Of a stretch of 64,000 nucleotides of DNA, positions 8,186 through 17,666 are shown one piece after another. Source of the DNA: Leptospira andrefontaineae (lineage in GTDB: Bacteria > Spirochaetota > Leptospiria > Leptospirales > Leptospiraceae); the NCBI RefSeq assembly GCF_004770105.1, contig NZ_RQEY01000018.1, positions 248,001-312,000 on the forward strand, written 5' to 3'. Position 1 is the stretch's first letter. Each line of letters begins with the position of its first letter. The notes beneath the pieces are model-generated. The model saw nothing but the letters and a program-made list of their open reading frames with translations. It ran no database searches and was not told the origin of the DNA. A program made the position numbers and the translations under genes.

Positions 8186-8638
8186 TTAGTCTGAAAGATC
8201 AGTTGGATCGAACTTTGGGATCAGGAATTTTTTTTCGCCCCAAATCAGATCCCAATTTTCAGAATTTTCTCTCCATTCTAATTCAGGATCTAAAAGGATT
8301 TCGGTAGAGATCCTTCCCCAGATTTCCTTACGAAAAGGGTGGAGCAGATTTCCGAAAGTATCAAATATCAAATTTTCCGGTTGGAATAAGATCCCTTTTT
8401 CTCCTCCATAATAGAGTTTATCTCCAATTCTTTGTTTAAAAAGAATTGGATAATGTTCCGTTTGCACAAAATTCAATTCTTTCCCACAAGGAGAGATATA
8501 GGCACATTCCGGATATTTGCCGGTCTGATTTTTTTCTAGATGAGTGAAAAAGAAGTCTAAAAACTTTTTATCCGTCAGTTCGGAATCCGCGTGGAAAAGT
8601 CTAGAATTCGAGTCGATTCGATAGAAATAGATCCTCAA
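8186..8638 (-). CDS. DUF4505 family protein
   Basis: A 150-residue protein matching the DUF4505 family (human C8orf82 is a member). Shared features are the opening YRIDSNSRLFHAD, then FFFTHLEKNQTGKYPECAYISPCGKELNFVQ (residues ~29-59, described by its G-Y-x-x-x-x-P-x-x-S-x-C-G-x-E-x-N-F pattern), a GGEKGILFQPENL block and a C-terminal WRENSENWDLIWG. The biochemical function of the family is not known to me. It is convergent with guaA, and its start lies only 60 bases from tRNA-Cys, whose promoter occupies the gap. Confidence 0.8.
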   Translation of the reverse strand: MRIYFYRIDSNSRLFHADSELTDKKFLDFFFTHLEKNQTGKYPECAYISPCGKELNFVQTEHYPILFKQRIGDKLYYGGEKGILFQPENLIFDTFGNLLHPFRKEIWGRISTEILLDPELEWRENSENWDLIWGEKKFLIPKFDPTDLSD

Positions 8639-8659
8639 AGTCTTTCCTCCACTTTTCTA

Positions 8660-8689
8660 TTGACACCTTGCCCACACACAAAATCATAC
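8660..8689 (+). promoter_or_regulatory. Sigma-70-type promoter for tRNA-Cys
   Basis: A perfect -35 box TTGACA (8660-8665), an 18-base spacer and a weaker -10 box TCATAC (8684-8689). The tRNA 5' end follows 9 bases later, the expected distance for a stable RNA promoter. Confidence 0.65.
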
Positions 8690-8696
8690 CTCATAT

Positions 8697-8768
<72 letters not shown>

Positions 8769-8785
8769 GGCAGAGTCTCAAAAAC

Positions 8786-8872
<87 letters not shown>

Positions 8873-8875
8873 ACT

Positions 8876-10846
8876 TTACTTCAATTTAAAATCGCAGAGA
8901 TCTCCCAAGTCTAGGACAGGAAGATCCATCTGCTTCTCCGGACTGAAACCCCCAAATCGAATCTTAAAACTCCTAAAAAATACGATATCCGGAAAGATCG
9001 TAATTTTAGAAAGCCCCAAGGTCTCTTTCCACACGAATGAATTCCAACCAGGTTTTAGATCTAATTCCTTCATCCCCAAATCGTATTTTCTATGAGACCA
9101 ATATAGTTTGTCCTCATCAAAAGATTCTTCTGAGAAAACTGTTACGTTCATCTTGGTAGGTGAGTTTTTCCATGTAGGAGAAATATAAATTCCGAAAGAA
9201 TAATCTTCTTCTCTGAGTTTTGCTGGATTTGGATATCTATGAGTAAGGCAACCTTCTATAGAAAATTCTGAATTTCCTTCGGAAGGTAAAACTGAAATAG
9301 TTTCCAAAATTCTTTTCTCTCTTTCTTCCCTTTGATTTCTAAAAGGAAGGATACGCCTTTCTATCTTTTTAGCAAGCGGAGAAGAAGAAGCAAATACCTG
9401 TCTTCCATACGCGAGTTCCGCCGGGATAGAAAGTCTCCAAATCCAAAAGGAAGTGTTTAAGAGGAAGGTAAGCCCTAAGAAAATTGCAGAGGTTTTGGAA
9501 AATTTAGAAGAAGTTTCCTTTTCCCTTCCCCATAAAAGTCCTGCCAATGCAAAGAAGGGAAGTGCGACTTCATCATCCAAAAGATAACATTGGAAAAATC
9601 CAGCTACCCAGATAAATCCAATACCTATTAAAGGAAAGTTACCGTCTTCCAAACTAGAATCAGAGATCTTTCTAAATAAAAGATAAAAAAATCCAATCCA
9701 TAAAATCCCGGAAAGCCAGCCGCCTACTATCGCAAATTCTAAAATATCATTATGAGCATGTTTATTCGGAGTGATATATAGCTCATACCAGAGTTGTTCA
9801 TTCTTCTCTATAAATGATTTAGAAACTTCTGAACTTGTTTCTTTGAATCTTCCTCCTCCCGTTCCTAAAATCGGGTTTTTTGCAAGCAAGGGAAGGCTGA
9901 GTTTATAGATCCAATATCTTTGGTTTTCAGGAGTTTGTATCTCTGTGAGTTGGGCGAGTGTCCTTTGTAATAACCAGTTTTTCTGATAAAAGAACCGAAC
10001 TGTTCCTCCTAGAATGATTAAAAGTCCGATAGCGATCGTAATTCTTGTAAAAGTTACCCTCGGAAATTTACCTGAGAAATCTCTCCATTTGTTTAGAATA
10101 AAATAAAGAGTGACTGCAAGAACTCCTAACCAGGCAGATTTACTTTGGTTGAGCAAAAATACCCATGAGGCTAATAAGAGAAGGACCGCAAATCCTAGAG
10201 TGAGTTTAAAATCCTTCTTCTTTATTTTTTGTAAAACCAGAAGTGCAAGTCCCGGAATATAAAAAGAAATCAATCCACCATAAGTCAAATGAGTGTTCAT
10301 TAGTCCGATCGGAAGATAAGTCTCCAGACCGAAAAGTGGTCCAGCAGGATGTTGCCTTCTATCTCCAGGGGCAGGAGTGAAACCGTTTGAGATAAATTTA
10401 CCCAGTCTATATTCGCTGAAAACGGAGGCAATCCCCGAAATCAGAACGAGTAAGAATGAGATCCAAAGATATTTATAGATCAGCTTTCGATTGTTTTCAT
10501 CAGAAGAATGTACCGCCGCAATTGGAAATAGGATAGAAAGCCAAAAATCTCCCGCCTCCGATTGCCTTGTAAAGGTTTTCCAAAAATTGGAATATTCTTC
10601 CCAGTGATATAAAGATGAAATGAATACGAGTGCATAGGCTCCTAAAATGAATCCCCATGGCAAAAGATACGTTTTGATTTTTTGAAAATTCTCCTTAGGG
10701 GAGAATATAAAACAGAAAATGCTCAGGCCCGCCAGGATTTGAGAGGCAGAAACAGAAAGTGGAAATGCTACTAAAAATAATAATAAGGAATGTAAGGAGA
10801 TCTTACCTGAGATCTCGGAAATTTGAGAAAAGAAGCTAGGTTTCAC
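8876..10846 (-). CDS. O-antigen ligase/polymerase family membrane protein
   Basis: A 656-residue integral membrane protein with about ten hydrophobic segments over residues ~15-460 and a soluble C-terminal region. The Wzy_C / O-antigen ligase signature is visible: PILGTGGGRF, then after a loop NKHAHNDILEFAIVGGWLSG, whose histidine lies at the periplasmic active site of WaaL-type enzymes. Such proteins join or polymerise surface glycans on lipid carriers. Whether this one is a ligase (WaaL), a polymerase (Wzy) or a protein O-oligosaccharyltransferase cannot be told from sequence. A glycosyltransferase and gmhA next door support a lipopolysaccharide role. The ~200-residue C-terminal extension is longer than usual and looks beta-rich. 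Confidence 0.8.
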   Translation of the reverse strand: MKPSFFSQISEISGKISLHSLLLFLVAFPLSVSASQILAGLSIFCFIFSPKENFQKIKTYLLPWGFILGAYALVFISSLYHWEEYSNFWKTFTRQSEAGDFWLSILFPIAAVHSSDENNRKLIYKYLWISFLLVLISGIASVFSEYRLGKFISNGFTPAPGDRRQHPAGPLFGLETYLPIGLMNTHLTYGGLISFYIPGLALLVLQKIKKKDFKLTLGFAVLLLLASWVFLLNQSKSAWLGVLAVTLYFILNKWRDFSGKFPRVTFTRITIAIGLLIILGGTVRFFYQKNWLLQRTLAQLTEIQTPENQRYWIYKLSLPLLAKNPILGTGGGRFKETSSEVSKSFIEKNEQLWYELYITPNKHAHNDILEFAIVGGWLSGILWIGFFYLLFRKISDSSLEDGNFPLIGIGFIWVAGFFQCYLLDDEVALPFFALAGLLWGREKETSSKFSKTSAIFLGLTFLLNTSFWIWRLSIPAELAYGRQVFASSSPLAKKIERRILPFRNQREEREKRILETISVLPSEGNSEFSIEGCLTHRYPNPAKLREEDYSFGIYISPTWKNSPTKMNVTVFSEESFDEDKLYWSHRKYDLGMKELDLKPGWNSFVWKETLGLSKITIFPDIVFFRSFKIRFGGFSPEKQMDLPVLDLGDLCDFKLK

Positions 10847-10955
10847 CGGTCCCCAGACTTTCCTTTTCCTCTCAGATTTCCAGAAAAAACCGCTGACAAA
10901 GAAGGAAAACCTACTATTTTAGGAATTCATTCGCTCCTTTGCGATATTCGAATAT

Positions 10956-11855
10956 ATGGCAGAATCCGTTAAAACCAAGGAACCTTCTTCCCCTAAAAAA
11001 AAGAAATCTAAAGCCAAAGCTCCTCTGAGTAGAAACGAGGTCCGGGAAAGATTTCTAAAAAAACTTTCGGTAGCAATCATCACTTATAATGAAGAAACGA
11101 ATATCGGAGACTGCATCAAATCCTGCAGGGATATCGCAGACGAGATCATTGTTTTAGATTCCAATAGTACAGATAAGACCAAAGAGATCAGCGAGTCTTT
11201 TCCGGAAGTCCGTTTTTCCTCCCAGAACTTTAAGGGACATGTAGAACAGAAGAATGATGCAATCTCTCTTTGTAGGAATGAATGGATACTTTCTCTGGAT
11301 GCGGACGAACGTCTGAGTGAGGAACTAAGAGATTCACTTCGTACATTTTTGGAAAGTCCGGAAGATCCTTCCTTAAATGGGCTCAAAGTTTCCAGGCTTA
11401 CATTCCATATGGGAAGGTTTATCCGCTTCTCAGGCTGGTATCCTCAGACTAAATATCGTATTATCCGAAAATCCAAGTCAAAATGGACCGGGGAAAATCC
11501 TCATGACTATTTGGTGGTAGAGGGGAAGGGCAAAAAGATAAAAGGGGATATCCTACATTATAGTTTTGCAGATCTCGCACAACAAGTAGATACGATCAAT
11601 AAATTCTCATCTATTGTTTCTTGGACCCGTTGGAAGAAGAATAAAAAATTCTCTTTGGCCCGTACGATCATCAAACCTTTTGGGAAATTTATAGAGATAT
11701 ATGTTTTTAAACTTGGGTTCTTGGACGGATTTCCCGGATTTACGATAGCGATCTCTTCAGCATATTCCACTTTTCTAAAAGAAGCAAAGGTCTACGAAAT
11801 GGGGAAAAAATTGATAGAACGCCCTTCTAATCTCCGAAAAGATTACGGGAACTAA
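10956..11855 (+). CDS. Family 2 glycosyltransferase (lipopolysaccharide core type)
   Basis: A GT-A fold glycosyltransferase of 299 residues. After a basic, lysine-rich N-terminus (residues 1-35) come SVAIITYNEETNIGDCI, a DEIIVLDSNSTDKT segment and the sugar-nucleotide and metal-binding ILSLDADERLS motif. The middle resembles WaaE/KdtX-like core glycosyltransferases (GWYPQTKYRI). It probably transfers a hexose to lipid A-core on the cytoplasmic face of the inner membrane. One base separates it from the next gene, and gmhA follows in the same run. Confidence 0.85.
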   Translation: MAESVKTKEPSSPKKKKSKAKAPLSRNEVRERFLKKLSVAIITYNEETNIGDCIKSCRDIADEIIVLDSNSTDKTKEISESFPEVRFSSQNFKGHVEQKNDAISLCRNEWILSLDADERLSEELRDSLRTFLESPEDPSLNGLKVSRLTFHMGRFIRFSGWYPQTKYRIIRKSKSKWTGENPHDYLVVEGKGKKIKGDILHYSFADLAQQVDTINKFSSIVSWTRWKKNKKFSLARTIIKPFGKFIEIYVFKLGFLDGFPGFTIAISSAYSTFLKEAKVYEMGKKLIERPSNLRKDYGN

Positions 11856-11856
11856 G

Positions 11857-12636
11857 ATGGCCAAGGGCAAACAAAAATCAGGTTTTTGGAATAAACTCTT
11901 TTTCTGGAGGAAGAAAAAGACTGTCTCTACAGGATCAGAGAAAGAACTAGTTCGGGATAGTCGAGGTTATACCTGGGAATTAAAAGACCTAAGAGAAAAG
12001 GCGGACCGCTTTTTTGTGACCCGTAAAAAACCTTCCGGCGTAATTTTTGAAAACCCCTCTCTTAAACTTACAAAAAACAATCGCAACTTATTTCGCTTAG
12101 AAGGTAAGGAAAAATCTGGTAGAGAATATTCTTTGGTCGTGTCCACCGGAAACTATTTAACTGAGCAAGGTGATAAGATCAGCGGAGTGATTTTTTTAGG
12201 AGAGGCTGATTTAAACCGACTTTTAAGCGGAGATCATAAGAGTCTAAAAAGTATCTTATCCGGGATCAATACTCCGAATTGGGATGAAGAATCTTGGGCA
12301 GTTTTGCAAGAAGAACCGGACTTAAAACGTTCTGCAGATTCTTGGAAAGAGATCTTAACTTGGGATCCGATCTGGAAACAACAAATATTGATTAATCTCA
12401 GGCCTAGCACAATCGCAGTGTTATTGGTTTTTTTGGGAAAAGAATTTGAAGATGTTTTCCAGGCAAATTCTTCTGAAAGAGTAAAACAGATCGTTTCCAA
12501 AGAACTGTATTTTTTAAACGTAAGCGGGAATAGGAATTCTCCGCATTCCGAAAATTTGACACTGTATGAATTCGATTCTGCTAAAAAAGATTTTGAGTCG
12601 GTGCTCTCTAAAATTCGGTCTAAAAAGGATAAATGA
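11857..12636 (+). CDS. Hypothetical cytoplasmic protein, 259 aa
   Basis: I do not recognise the family. The N-terminus is very basic (residues ~1-25, with [12 protein letters not shown]), possibly a membrane-surface or nucleic-acid contact. The remainder is mixed alpha/beta with no evident catalytic motif, and there is no signal peptide. It starts one base after the glycosyltransferase stop and overlaps gmhA by four bases, so it is firmly embedded in this operon. A supporting role in surface-sugar assembly is only an inference from position. Confidence 0.65.
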   Translation: MAKGKQKSGFWNKLFFWRKKKTVSTGSEKELVRDSRGYTWELKDLREKADRFFVTRKKPSGVIFENPSLKLTKNNRNLFRLEGKEKSGREYSLVVSTGNYLTEQGDKISGVIFLGEADLNRLLSGDHKSLKSILSGINTPNWDEESWAVLQEEPDLKRSADSWKEILTWDPIWKQQILINLRPSTIAVLLVFLGKEFEDVFQANSSERVKQIVSKELYFLNVSGNRNSPHSENLTLYEFDSAKKDFESVLSKIRSKKDK

Positions 12637-13226
12637 GAATGAACTTAACAGAAATCGCGTCCAAGCAGATCCAAGACTCTATTGAGACTAAAAAAGCGGT
12701 ATTGGATACACTTCTTACTGAAATTGAAGAAGCAGGAAAAATTGCTTCTGAAGTATTAAAAAAAGGGAATACGATCCTTTTTTGCGGAAATGGTGGTTCT
12801 TCTTGTGACGCATCTCATATTGCTGCAGAACTTGTGGTCCGTTACAAATCGGGAAATGAAAGAAGAGCTCTTCCTGCACTGGCATTAAATGCCGACTCAG
12901 CAGTTCTAACTGCATGCTCGAACGATTATGGATATGAATTTGTGTTTTCTCGTCAGGTGGAAGCTTTTGGAAAACCTGGAGATCTACTCGTTGGACTTTC
13001 AACCAGCGGGAATTCTAAAAACGTGATCGCAGCAATGGAAGCGGCCAAAAAGATCGGGATGAAAACGATCTCTTTCTTAGGTGGAGACGGTGGAAAAATG
13101 AAAGGAATGGCGGATCTAGATCTGATTATTCCTAGAAAAGAGACTGCTCGAATCCAAGAGTCCCATATTCTGATCGGTCATATTCTTTGTTCTATCGTGG
13201 AATACGAACTCTTTCAGTTGGGATAA
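12633..13226 (+). CDS. gmhA: Phosphoheptose isomerase GmhA
   Basis: Converts sedoheptulose 7-phosphate to D-glycero-manno-heptose 7-phosphate, the first step of ADP-heptose synthesis for the lipopolysaccharide core. The SIS domain shows [19 protein letters not shown] (residues ~51-69), then [15 protein letters not shown] and [17 protein letters not shown], with the catalytic-region [14 protein letters not shown] near the end. The 197-residue length is normal. An in-frame ATG six bases downstream (12639) is an equally possible start. It is in an operon with the glycosyltransferase gene. Confidence 0.94.
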   Translation: MRMNLTEIASKQIQDSIETKKAVLDTLLTEIEEAGKIASEVLKKGNTILFCGNGGSSCDASHIAAELVVRYKSGNERRALPALALNADSAVLTACSNDYGYEFVFSRQVEAFGKPGDLLVGLSTSGNSKNVIAAMEAAKKIGMKTISFLGGDGGKMKGMADLDLIIPRKETARIQESHILIGHILCSIVEYELFQLG

Positions 13227-13229
13227 AAC

Positions 13230-14015
13230 TTGGAGAGAGATTCCTCAGAAACAATTCTTTCTATACAAGACCTGAATGTAAAAATCGGGTCTTCTTACAT
13301 TCTTAAAAGCTTCGATTTCCAAATTTCAAAAAAAGAAGTACATGCTTTGGTCGGAGAATCCGGAAGCGGAAAATCCACTTTTGCAAATACAGTTCTTGGG
13401 CTTTTAGATAAAAAGGCTTCCGTATCTTGGAAAAAATTCCATATCTTCTCCCAAGATGTACCTAACGGAGATTTTTCTCTCTGGGAAAATTGGCGAGGAA
13501 AACGGATCAGTTTGATCCCTCAAACCGCAGCGATCGGTCTTCATCCATTCTTGAGTATTGGATCTCAGATCTTGGAATATTTTTCTCTCATCCAACCTGA
13601 GTTTGCAAACGAGGAAACTTGTATTCGTTTATTAAAAGAATTCGGACTTTCGGATCCGATTGCTGCTTGGAAGTCGAAACCCCACCAACTTTCCGGCGGA
13701 GAAAGACAGAGAATTTTAGTACTACTTTCGGTGTATTCCGGAGCAGAGCTGATTCTGGCCGATGAACCGACATCCGCTTTAGATCCTAATACTGGAAAGG
13801 CGATCCTGGAACTTCTAAAATCCAGGGTGAAAGAGCTGGGAGCGGGGCTTCTATTTATCAGCCATGATCTTAGTTCTGCTAGGGAACTGGCCGATACTAT
13901 TACTGTGATGAGATCTGGAGAAAAACTGGAGACCCTAAAAAACCAAAACGGGTCCTGGGAACCTCATTTAGAGTATTCCAGAAAACTGTTTACTTTGGAT
14001 GAAAATCCCGCTTAA
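13230..14015 (+). CDS. ABC transporter ATP-binding protein (peptide/nickel type)
   Basis: A 261-residue ABC ATPase with Walker A GESGSGKST, a Q-loop with QTAAIGLHPF, signature LSGGERQRI, Walker B LILADEPTSALD and H-loop ISHDLSSARELAD. The closest style is the DppD/NikD/OppD ATPases of peptide and metal importers, but no permease or binding-protein gene is adjacent, so its partner is elsewhere or its job differs. It uses a TTG start three bases after the gmhA stop. The 3' end overlaps the next gene by 17 bases. Confidence 0.82.
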   Translation: MERDSSETILSIQDLNVKIGSSYILKSFDFQISKKEVHALVGESGSGKSTFANTVLGLLDKKASVSWKKFHIFSQDVPNGDFSLWENWRGKRISLIPQTAAIGLHPFLSIGSQILEYFSLIQPEFANEETCIRLLKEFGLSDPIAAWKSKPHQLSGGERQRILVLLSVYSGAELILADEPTSALDPNTGKAILELLKSRVKELGAGLLFISHDLSSARELADTITVMRSGEKLETLKNQNGSWEPHLEYSRKLFTLDENPA

Positions 14016-15474
14016 ATTGCAAAACCTTATGATCCGTTCCTTCTTCTTTCATTTTCTGATCTTAGCGGCTTTCGTATATTCTACGTTTGTCGGGGCGGAA
14101 AATATTCATTTGGAAGAATATGATATTTCCAGATATCCTAAAGTAGAATTAAAATTGAGAGCAGGTAAGGGTGTATCCTTAGATCAGGAAATTCTCACGG
14201 TTTCGGAACAGAAAGAAAATCGTTCCAGAAGAGTAGGACCTCTTAAGATCCATAGACCGGAAGGTACAAGACCGGTCCATATTTATCTGATTACTCAAAT
14301 GACGAATTCATTCGATCATAATGTGCAGGCCACAGAGATCTTAAAAACAATTGTGGAAAGAGCAGATTCTGCGGATAGGTTCAGTTTTGTATTTTTTACG
14401 GATGATGTATTCTTCTCCAAAGATGACTTAAGTAAATCGGATGCTTTAAAAGAAGCCAAGGTACCGGGTGGGAAGTCCAACAGGAATACTTCTGCAAACC
14501 TAGACTATGTTTTCCAAAAGATCTCTTCCCGTTTGAAAGATACGGATTATATACTCACAATCTTTTACGACCAAGATTTTATTCCATCCAACGAAGCACA
14601 GAATGGAGAATACACTCCCAATATCCCCATCAATGTTTTGTCCTTTCCTTCTAATGGAGGAAAGTTTTTACCCAAAAGATATGGTGGAACATTCTATTCA
14701 TTGAATAGTCCTGATTTTAGGACCCAAGTTTTTGGAGATCTGGATTATTTCAGAAAAGAGCCTTGGTCCCTGGTTTATGAGTCTCCTTTCCAAGACGAAT
14801 GGCAATTCCAAGGAAGTGGAAATCTGGAAGTAGAACTAGAAACTAAAAATTCCAGAAGACTTAGCTTTTCTTATGATCTTCCGTTTAGAACCAGGCTAGC
14901 TGTTTTCTTATTACATCCTTCTATCTTTTTGCCTAGCTTTACTTTCTTATTAGTTCTTACTTTGGTTGCTCTGATCGTGGTTTTGAAAAAAGGAAAAAAG
15001 CAAAATCCTGAAGGAACTGTTAGTCCGGAAGAAAGACTTCATACAATAGAATTTGAACAAGACGCTTACCGTAAAATGTACGGCAACCAATACCAACTCG
15101 TTTACTCCGAGGAAGATCGGATCGAAACGGAAAGGGCGGCTCCGGTCGCTTTAAAGGAATTCGAACAAGGTGAGTCCTACGAAAAGGCCACCCTTGTTTT
15201 TAAAGAGGGAAGAAATCCAGGTAAACAATACTCACTCGCAAGAGCTGAGACCAATATAGGAAATTCAGACCTTTGTGATCTGGTCTTATACGAACAATCT
15301 GTCAGTAAAAATCATGCAAGGATCAGAAAGGTTCGTAATCGTTATGTTCTATACGATCTGGTTTCAGAATCGGGAACCTTCTTAAATGGTAAAAAAATTC
15401 TGAGACCGAGGATCTTGTACGATTTTGACGAGATCGGAATCGGCAAGGCTCTACTCGTTTTCCGAGGCAAATGA
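13999..15474 (+). CDS. Membrane protein with VWA-like region and C-terminal FHA domain
   Basis: A 491-residue protein: N-terminal signal or membrane segment (residues ~11-33), an extracytoplasmic VWA-like alpha/beta region (~92-250, e.g. PVHIYLITQMTNS and RFSFVFFTDDVFF) whose metal-binding DxSxS motif is degenerate, a membrane helix (~303-329) and a cytoplasmic tail ending in an FHA domain (~405-491, with NIGNSDLCDLVL, SVSKNHARI and SGTFLNGKKI). FHA domains bind phosphothreonine, so the protein may couple an outside domain to Ser/Thr-kinase signalling inside. No kinase gene is nearby. ATG 14029 (second Met) is an alternative start that would remove the overlap with the ABC gene. Confidence 0.78.
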   Translation: MKIPLKLQNLMIRSFFFHFLILAAFVYSTFVGAENIHLEEYDISRYPKVELKLRAGKGVSLDQEILTVSEQKENRSRRVGPLKIHRPEGTRPVHIYLITQMTNSFDHNVQATEILKTIVERADSADRFSFVFFTDDVFFSKDDLSKSDALKEAKVPGGKSNRNTSANLDYVFQKISSRLKDTDYILTIFYDQDFIPSNEAQNGEYTPNIPINVLSFPSNGGKFLPKRYGGTFYSLNSPDFRTQVFGDLDYFRKEPWSLVYESPFQDEWQFQGSGNLEVELETKNSRRLSFSYDLPFRTRLAVFLLHPSIFLPSFTFLLVLTLVALIVVLKKGKKQNPEGTVSPEERLHTIEFEQDAYRKMYGNQYQLVYSEEDRIETERAAPVALKEFEQGESYEKATLVFKEGRNPGKQYSLARAETNIGNSDLCDLVLYEQSVSKNHARIRKVRNRYVLYDLVSESGTFLNGKKILRPRILYDFDEIGIGKALLVFRGK

Positions 15475-15480
15475 TAGAAT

Positions 15481-15598
15481 CGGGACCTTCGTCCCGGAAC
15501 CTTCTTTACGAAAAACCCGTGATTTTTAGCATGGAAGAGAGCTTCCGTAAGGAAGTCTAATCATTACTCTTGAATTACCCCCTGGGGGATCTGCGCAC
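15481..15598 (+). promoter_or_regulatory. Hairpin-rich leader between FHA gene and leuC
   Basis: Three compact hairpins precede leuC. The first, CGGGAC-CTTC-GTCCCG (15481-15496), lies just after the FHA stop and may be a weak terminator. The second, CTTCC-GTAA-GGAAG (15542-15555), has a GNRA tetraloop. The third, CCCC-CTG-GGGG (about 15579-15589), contains the G-rich ribosome binding site of leuC and could mask it. I see no T-box consensus and no leucine-rich leader peptide. A regulatory role is inference. Confidence 0.4.
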
Positions 15599-15599
15599 C

Positions 15600-16997
15600 A
15601 TGAAAACGATGTTCGAAAAAATCTGGGAAGACCATTTGGTCGGTGAATTGGATGGAGGGTCTTATCTACTTTATATAGATAGACATCTGATCCATGAGGT
15701 AACGAGTCCCCAGGCTTTTGATGGTATTCGTATGGCTTCTAGAAAGGTCCGCCGTCCGGAAGCTACTTTTGCAACCATGGACCATAACGTATCCACTCGG
15801 ATCCGTGACCTGGAATTGGCTGATCCGATCTCTGCCAACCAGATGAAAACCCTTATCAAAAATTGTAATGAGAACGGTATTACTCTTTACGACCTAAATC
15901 ACCCTGACCAGGGGATCATCCATGTGATCGCTCCTGAGATGGGACTCACTCATCCGGGGATGACTATTGTTTGTGGGGATTCTCACACTTCTACTCATGG
16001 TGCTTTCGGAGCACTTGCTTTTGGAATAGGAACTTCCGAAGTAGAACATGTGCTTGCTACTCAAACTCTTTTGCAAAGAAGAGCAAAGACCATGGAGATC
16101 AGAGTAGATGGCCAACTTTCTCCTCATGTAACTGCGAAGGATATCGTCCTTGCGATCATCGGTAAGATTGGCACAGGTGGTGCGACCGGATATGTAATCG
16201 AATATAGAGGATCTGCAATTTCTTCCTTAAGTATGGAAGCTCGTATGACTGTTTGTAATATGTCTATCGAGGCTGGTGCAAGAGCAGGACTTATCGCTCC
16301 TGACCAAACTACTTTTGATTATCTGAAAGGAAAAGATTTCGCGCCTAAAGGTGCAGAATGGGATCTCGCTGTCCAAAGATGGAAACGTTATGTAACAGAC
16401 GAGGGAGCAAAATTTGATACTAGCATCGTATTAAAAGCAGAAGAGATTGCTCCTCAAGTTACTTGGGGAACTTCTCCAGGACAAGTAGTTCCTGTAACTG
16501 GTATTGTTCCCGATCCAAAAGATGCACCTGATGCTGTAGAAAAGATCAGTATCGAAAACGCACTCAAATATATGGACCTGAAACCTGGACAAAAGATGCA
16601 AGATGTCTTTGTTAATAAGGTATTCATCGGTTCTTGCACAAACTCCAGAATAGAAGATCTGAGAGTGGCTGCGACCACTGTAAAAGGAAAGAAGGTTTCC
16701 AATAAAGTCCAGGCAATTGTAGTTCCAGGTTCCGGAAGAGTAAAACGCCAAGCAGAAGCGGAAGGACTGGATAAAATTTTTATAGAAGCAGGCTTCGAAT
16801 GGAGACAACCAGGTTGTTCTATGTGCCTTGCTATGAACGACGACGTTTTACAACCTGGGGATAGATGTGCTTCTACTTCTAATCGTAACTTCGAAGGAAG
16901 ACAAGGAAAAGGTGGAAGAACTCACTTGGTCGGTCCTGCAATGGCTGCCGCCGCTGCTGTCGAAGGACATTTTGTAGATATTCGGAACTGGAAATAA
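15600..16997 (+). CDS. leuC: 3-isopropylmalate dehydratase large subunit
   Basis: LeuC with LeuD isomerises 2-isopropylmalate to 3-isopropylmalate in leucine synthesis. It is an aconitase-family [4Fe-4S] enzyme: the cluster cysteines are in [14 protein letters not shown] and in [11 protein letters not shown], and the chain also shows [20 protein letters not shown] and [18 protein letters not shown] chose ATG 15600 ([12 protein letters not shown]), giving 465 residues, over the upstream in-frame TTG at 15570. This is where family members begin, and a GGGGGA ribosome binding site stands ten bases before it. leuD follows after 12 bases. Confidence 0.96.
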   Translation: MKTMFEKIWEDHLVGELDGGSYLLYIDRHLIHEVTSPQAFDGIRMASRKVRRPEATFATMDHNVSTRIRDLELADPISANQMKTLIKNCNENGITLYDLNHPDQGIIHVIAPEMGLTHPGMTIVCGDSHTSTHGAFGALAFGIGTSEVEHVLATQTLLQRRAKTMEIRVDGQLSPHVTAKDIVLAIIGKIGTGGATGYVIEYRGSAISSLSMEARMTVCNMSIEAGARAGLIAPDQTTFDYLKGKDFAPKGAEWDLAVQRWKRYVTDEGAKFDTSIVLKAEEIAPQVTWGTSPGQVVPVTGIVPDPKDAPDAVEKISIENALKYMDLKPGQKMQDVFVNKVFIGSCTNSRIEDLRVAATTVKGKKVSNKVQAIVVPGSGRVKRQAEAEGLDKIFIEAGFEWRQPGCSMCLAMNDDVLQPGDRCASTSNRNFEGRQGKGGRTHLVGPAMAAAAAVEGHFVDIRNWK

Positions 16998-17009
16998 GGA
17001 TACTGACTC

Positions 17010-17636
17010 ATGAAACCCTTTACTCAACACGAAGGTTTAGCGGTCCTAATTGATCGCCCAAATATAGATACGGATGCAATCATCCCTAAACAATTTTTGA
17101 AAAAAATAGAACGCACAGGTTTCGGGATCCATCTATTCCATGACTGGAGATACTTGGATGACGAAGGAACTAAGCCGAATCCGGAGTTCAGTCTGAATCA
17201 AGACAGATACAAAGGAGCTTCCGTTCTTGTAACCAGAGATAATTTTGGATGCGGTTCTTCCAGAGAGCATGCTCCTTGGGCATTGGAAGATTTCGGATTT
17301 AGAGCGATTATTGCTCCTTCTTACGCTGATATTTTTTATAATAATTGTTTCAAAAACGGTATGCTTCCGGTTGTTTTAAAGCCGGAAGAAGTGGACGAAA
17401 TTTTCAAGATCGTGGATAAGACTCCGGGAGCCAAAATTAAGATCGATCTGGACAAACAGAATGTGATCAGTCCTTCCGGAAACGTTTACAATTTCGAAGT
17501 GGATTCTTTCCGTAAGTATTGTTTGTTCAACGGTTTGGACGATATCGGTTTAACTCTGCAGCATGCTGCAGAGATCTCTACTTACGAAGAGAAAAATCGA
17601 AAAGATGTTCCTTGGTTGTACGCTTCTCATAAGTAA
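17010..17636 (+). CDS. leuD: 3-isopropylmalate dehydratase small subunit
   Basis: The swivelling-domain partner of LeuC. Typical segments are [15 protein letters not shown] near the N-terminus, [15 protein letters not shown] (residues ~72-86), and [18 protein letters not shown]. At 208 residues it is full length. It lies 12 bases after leuC and 30 before the cysteine-synthase-like gene, all on the same strand. leuA and leuB are not in the window. Confidence 0.96.
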   Translation: MKPFTQHEGLAVLIDRPNIDTDAIIPKQFLKKIERTGFGIHLFHDWRYLDDEGTKPNPEFSLNQDRYKGASVLVTRDNFGCGSSREHAPWALEDFGFRAIIAPSYADIFYNNCFKNGMLPVVLKPEEVDEIFKIVDKTPGAKIKIDLDKQNVISPSGNVYNFEVDSFRKYCLFNGLDDIGLTLQHAAEISTYEEKNRKDVPWLYASHK

Positions 17637-17666
17637 TTTTCTAAAAATACAGGACTCTAGAAGACT

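Noticed and set aside
15570..15599. Upstream TTG start for leuC
   Set aside because: It would add ten residues not seen in family members and would place the ribosome site inside the gene; ATG 15600 fits better.
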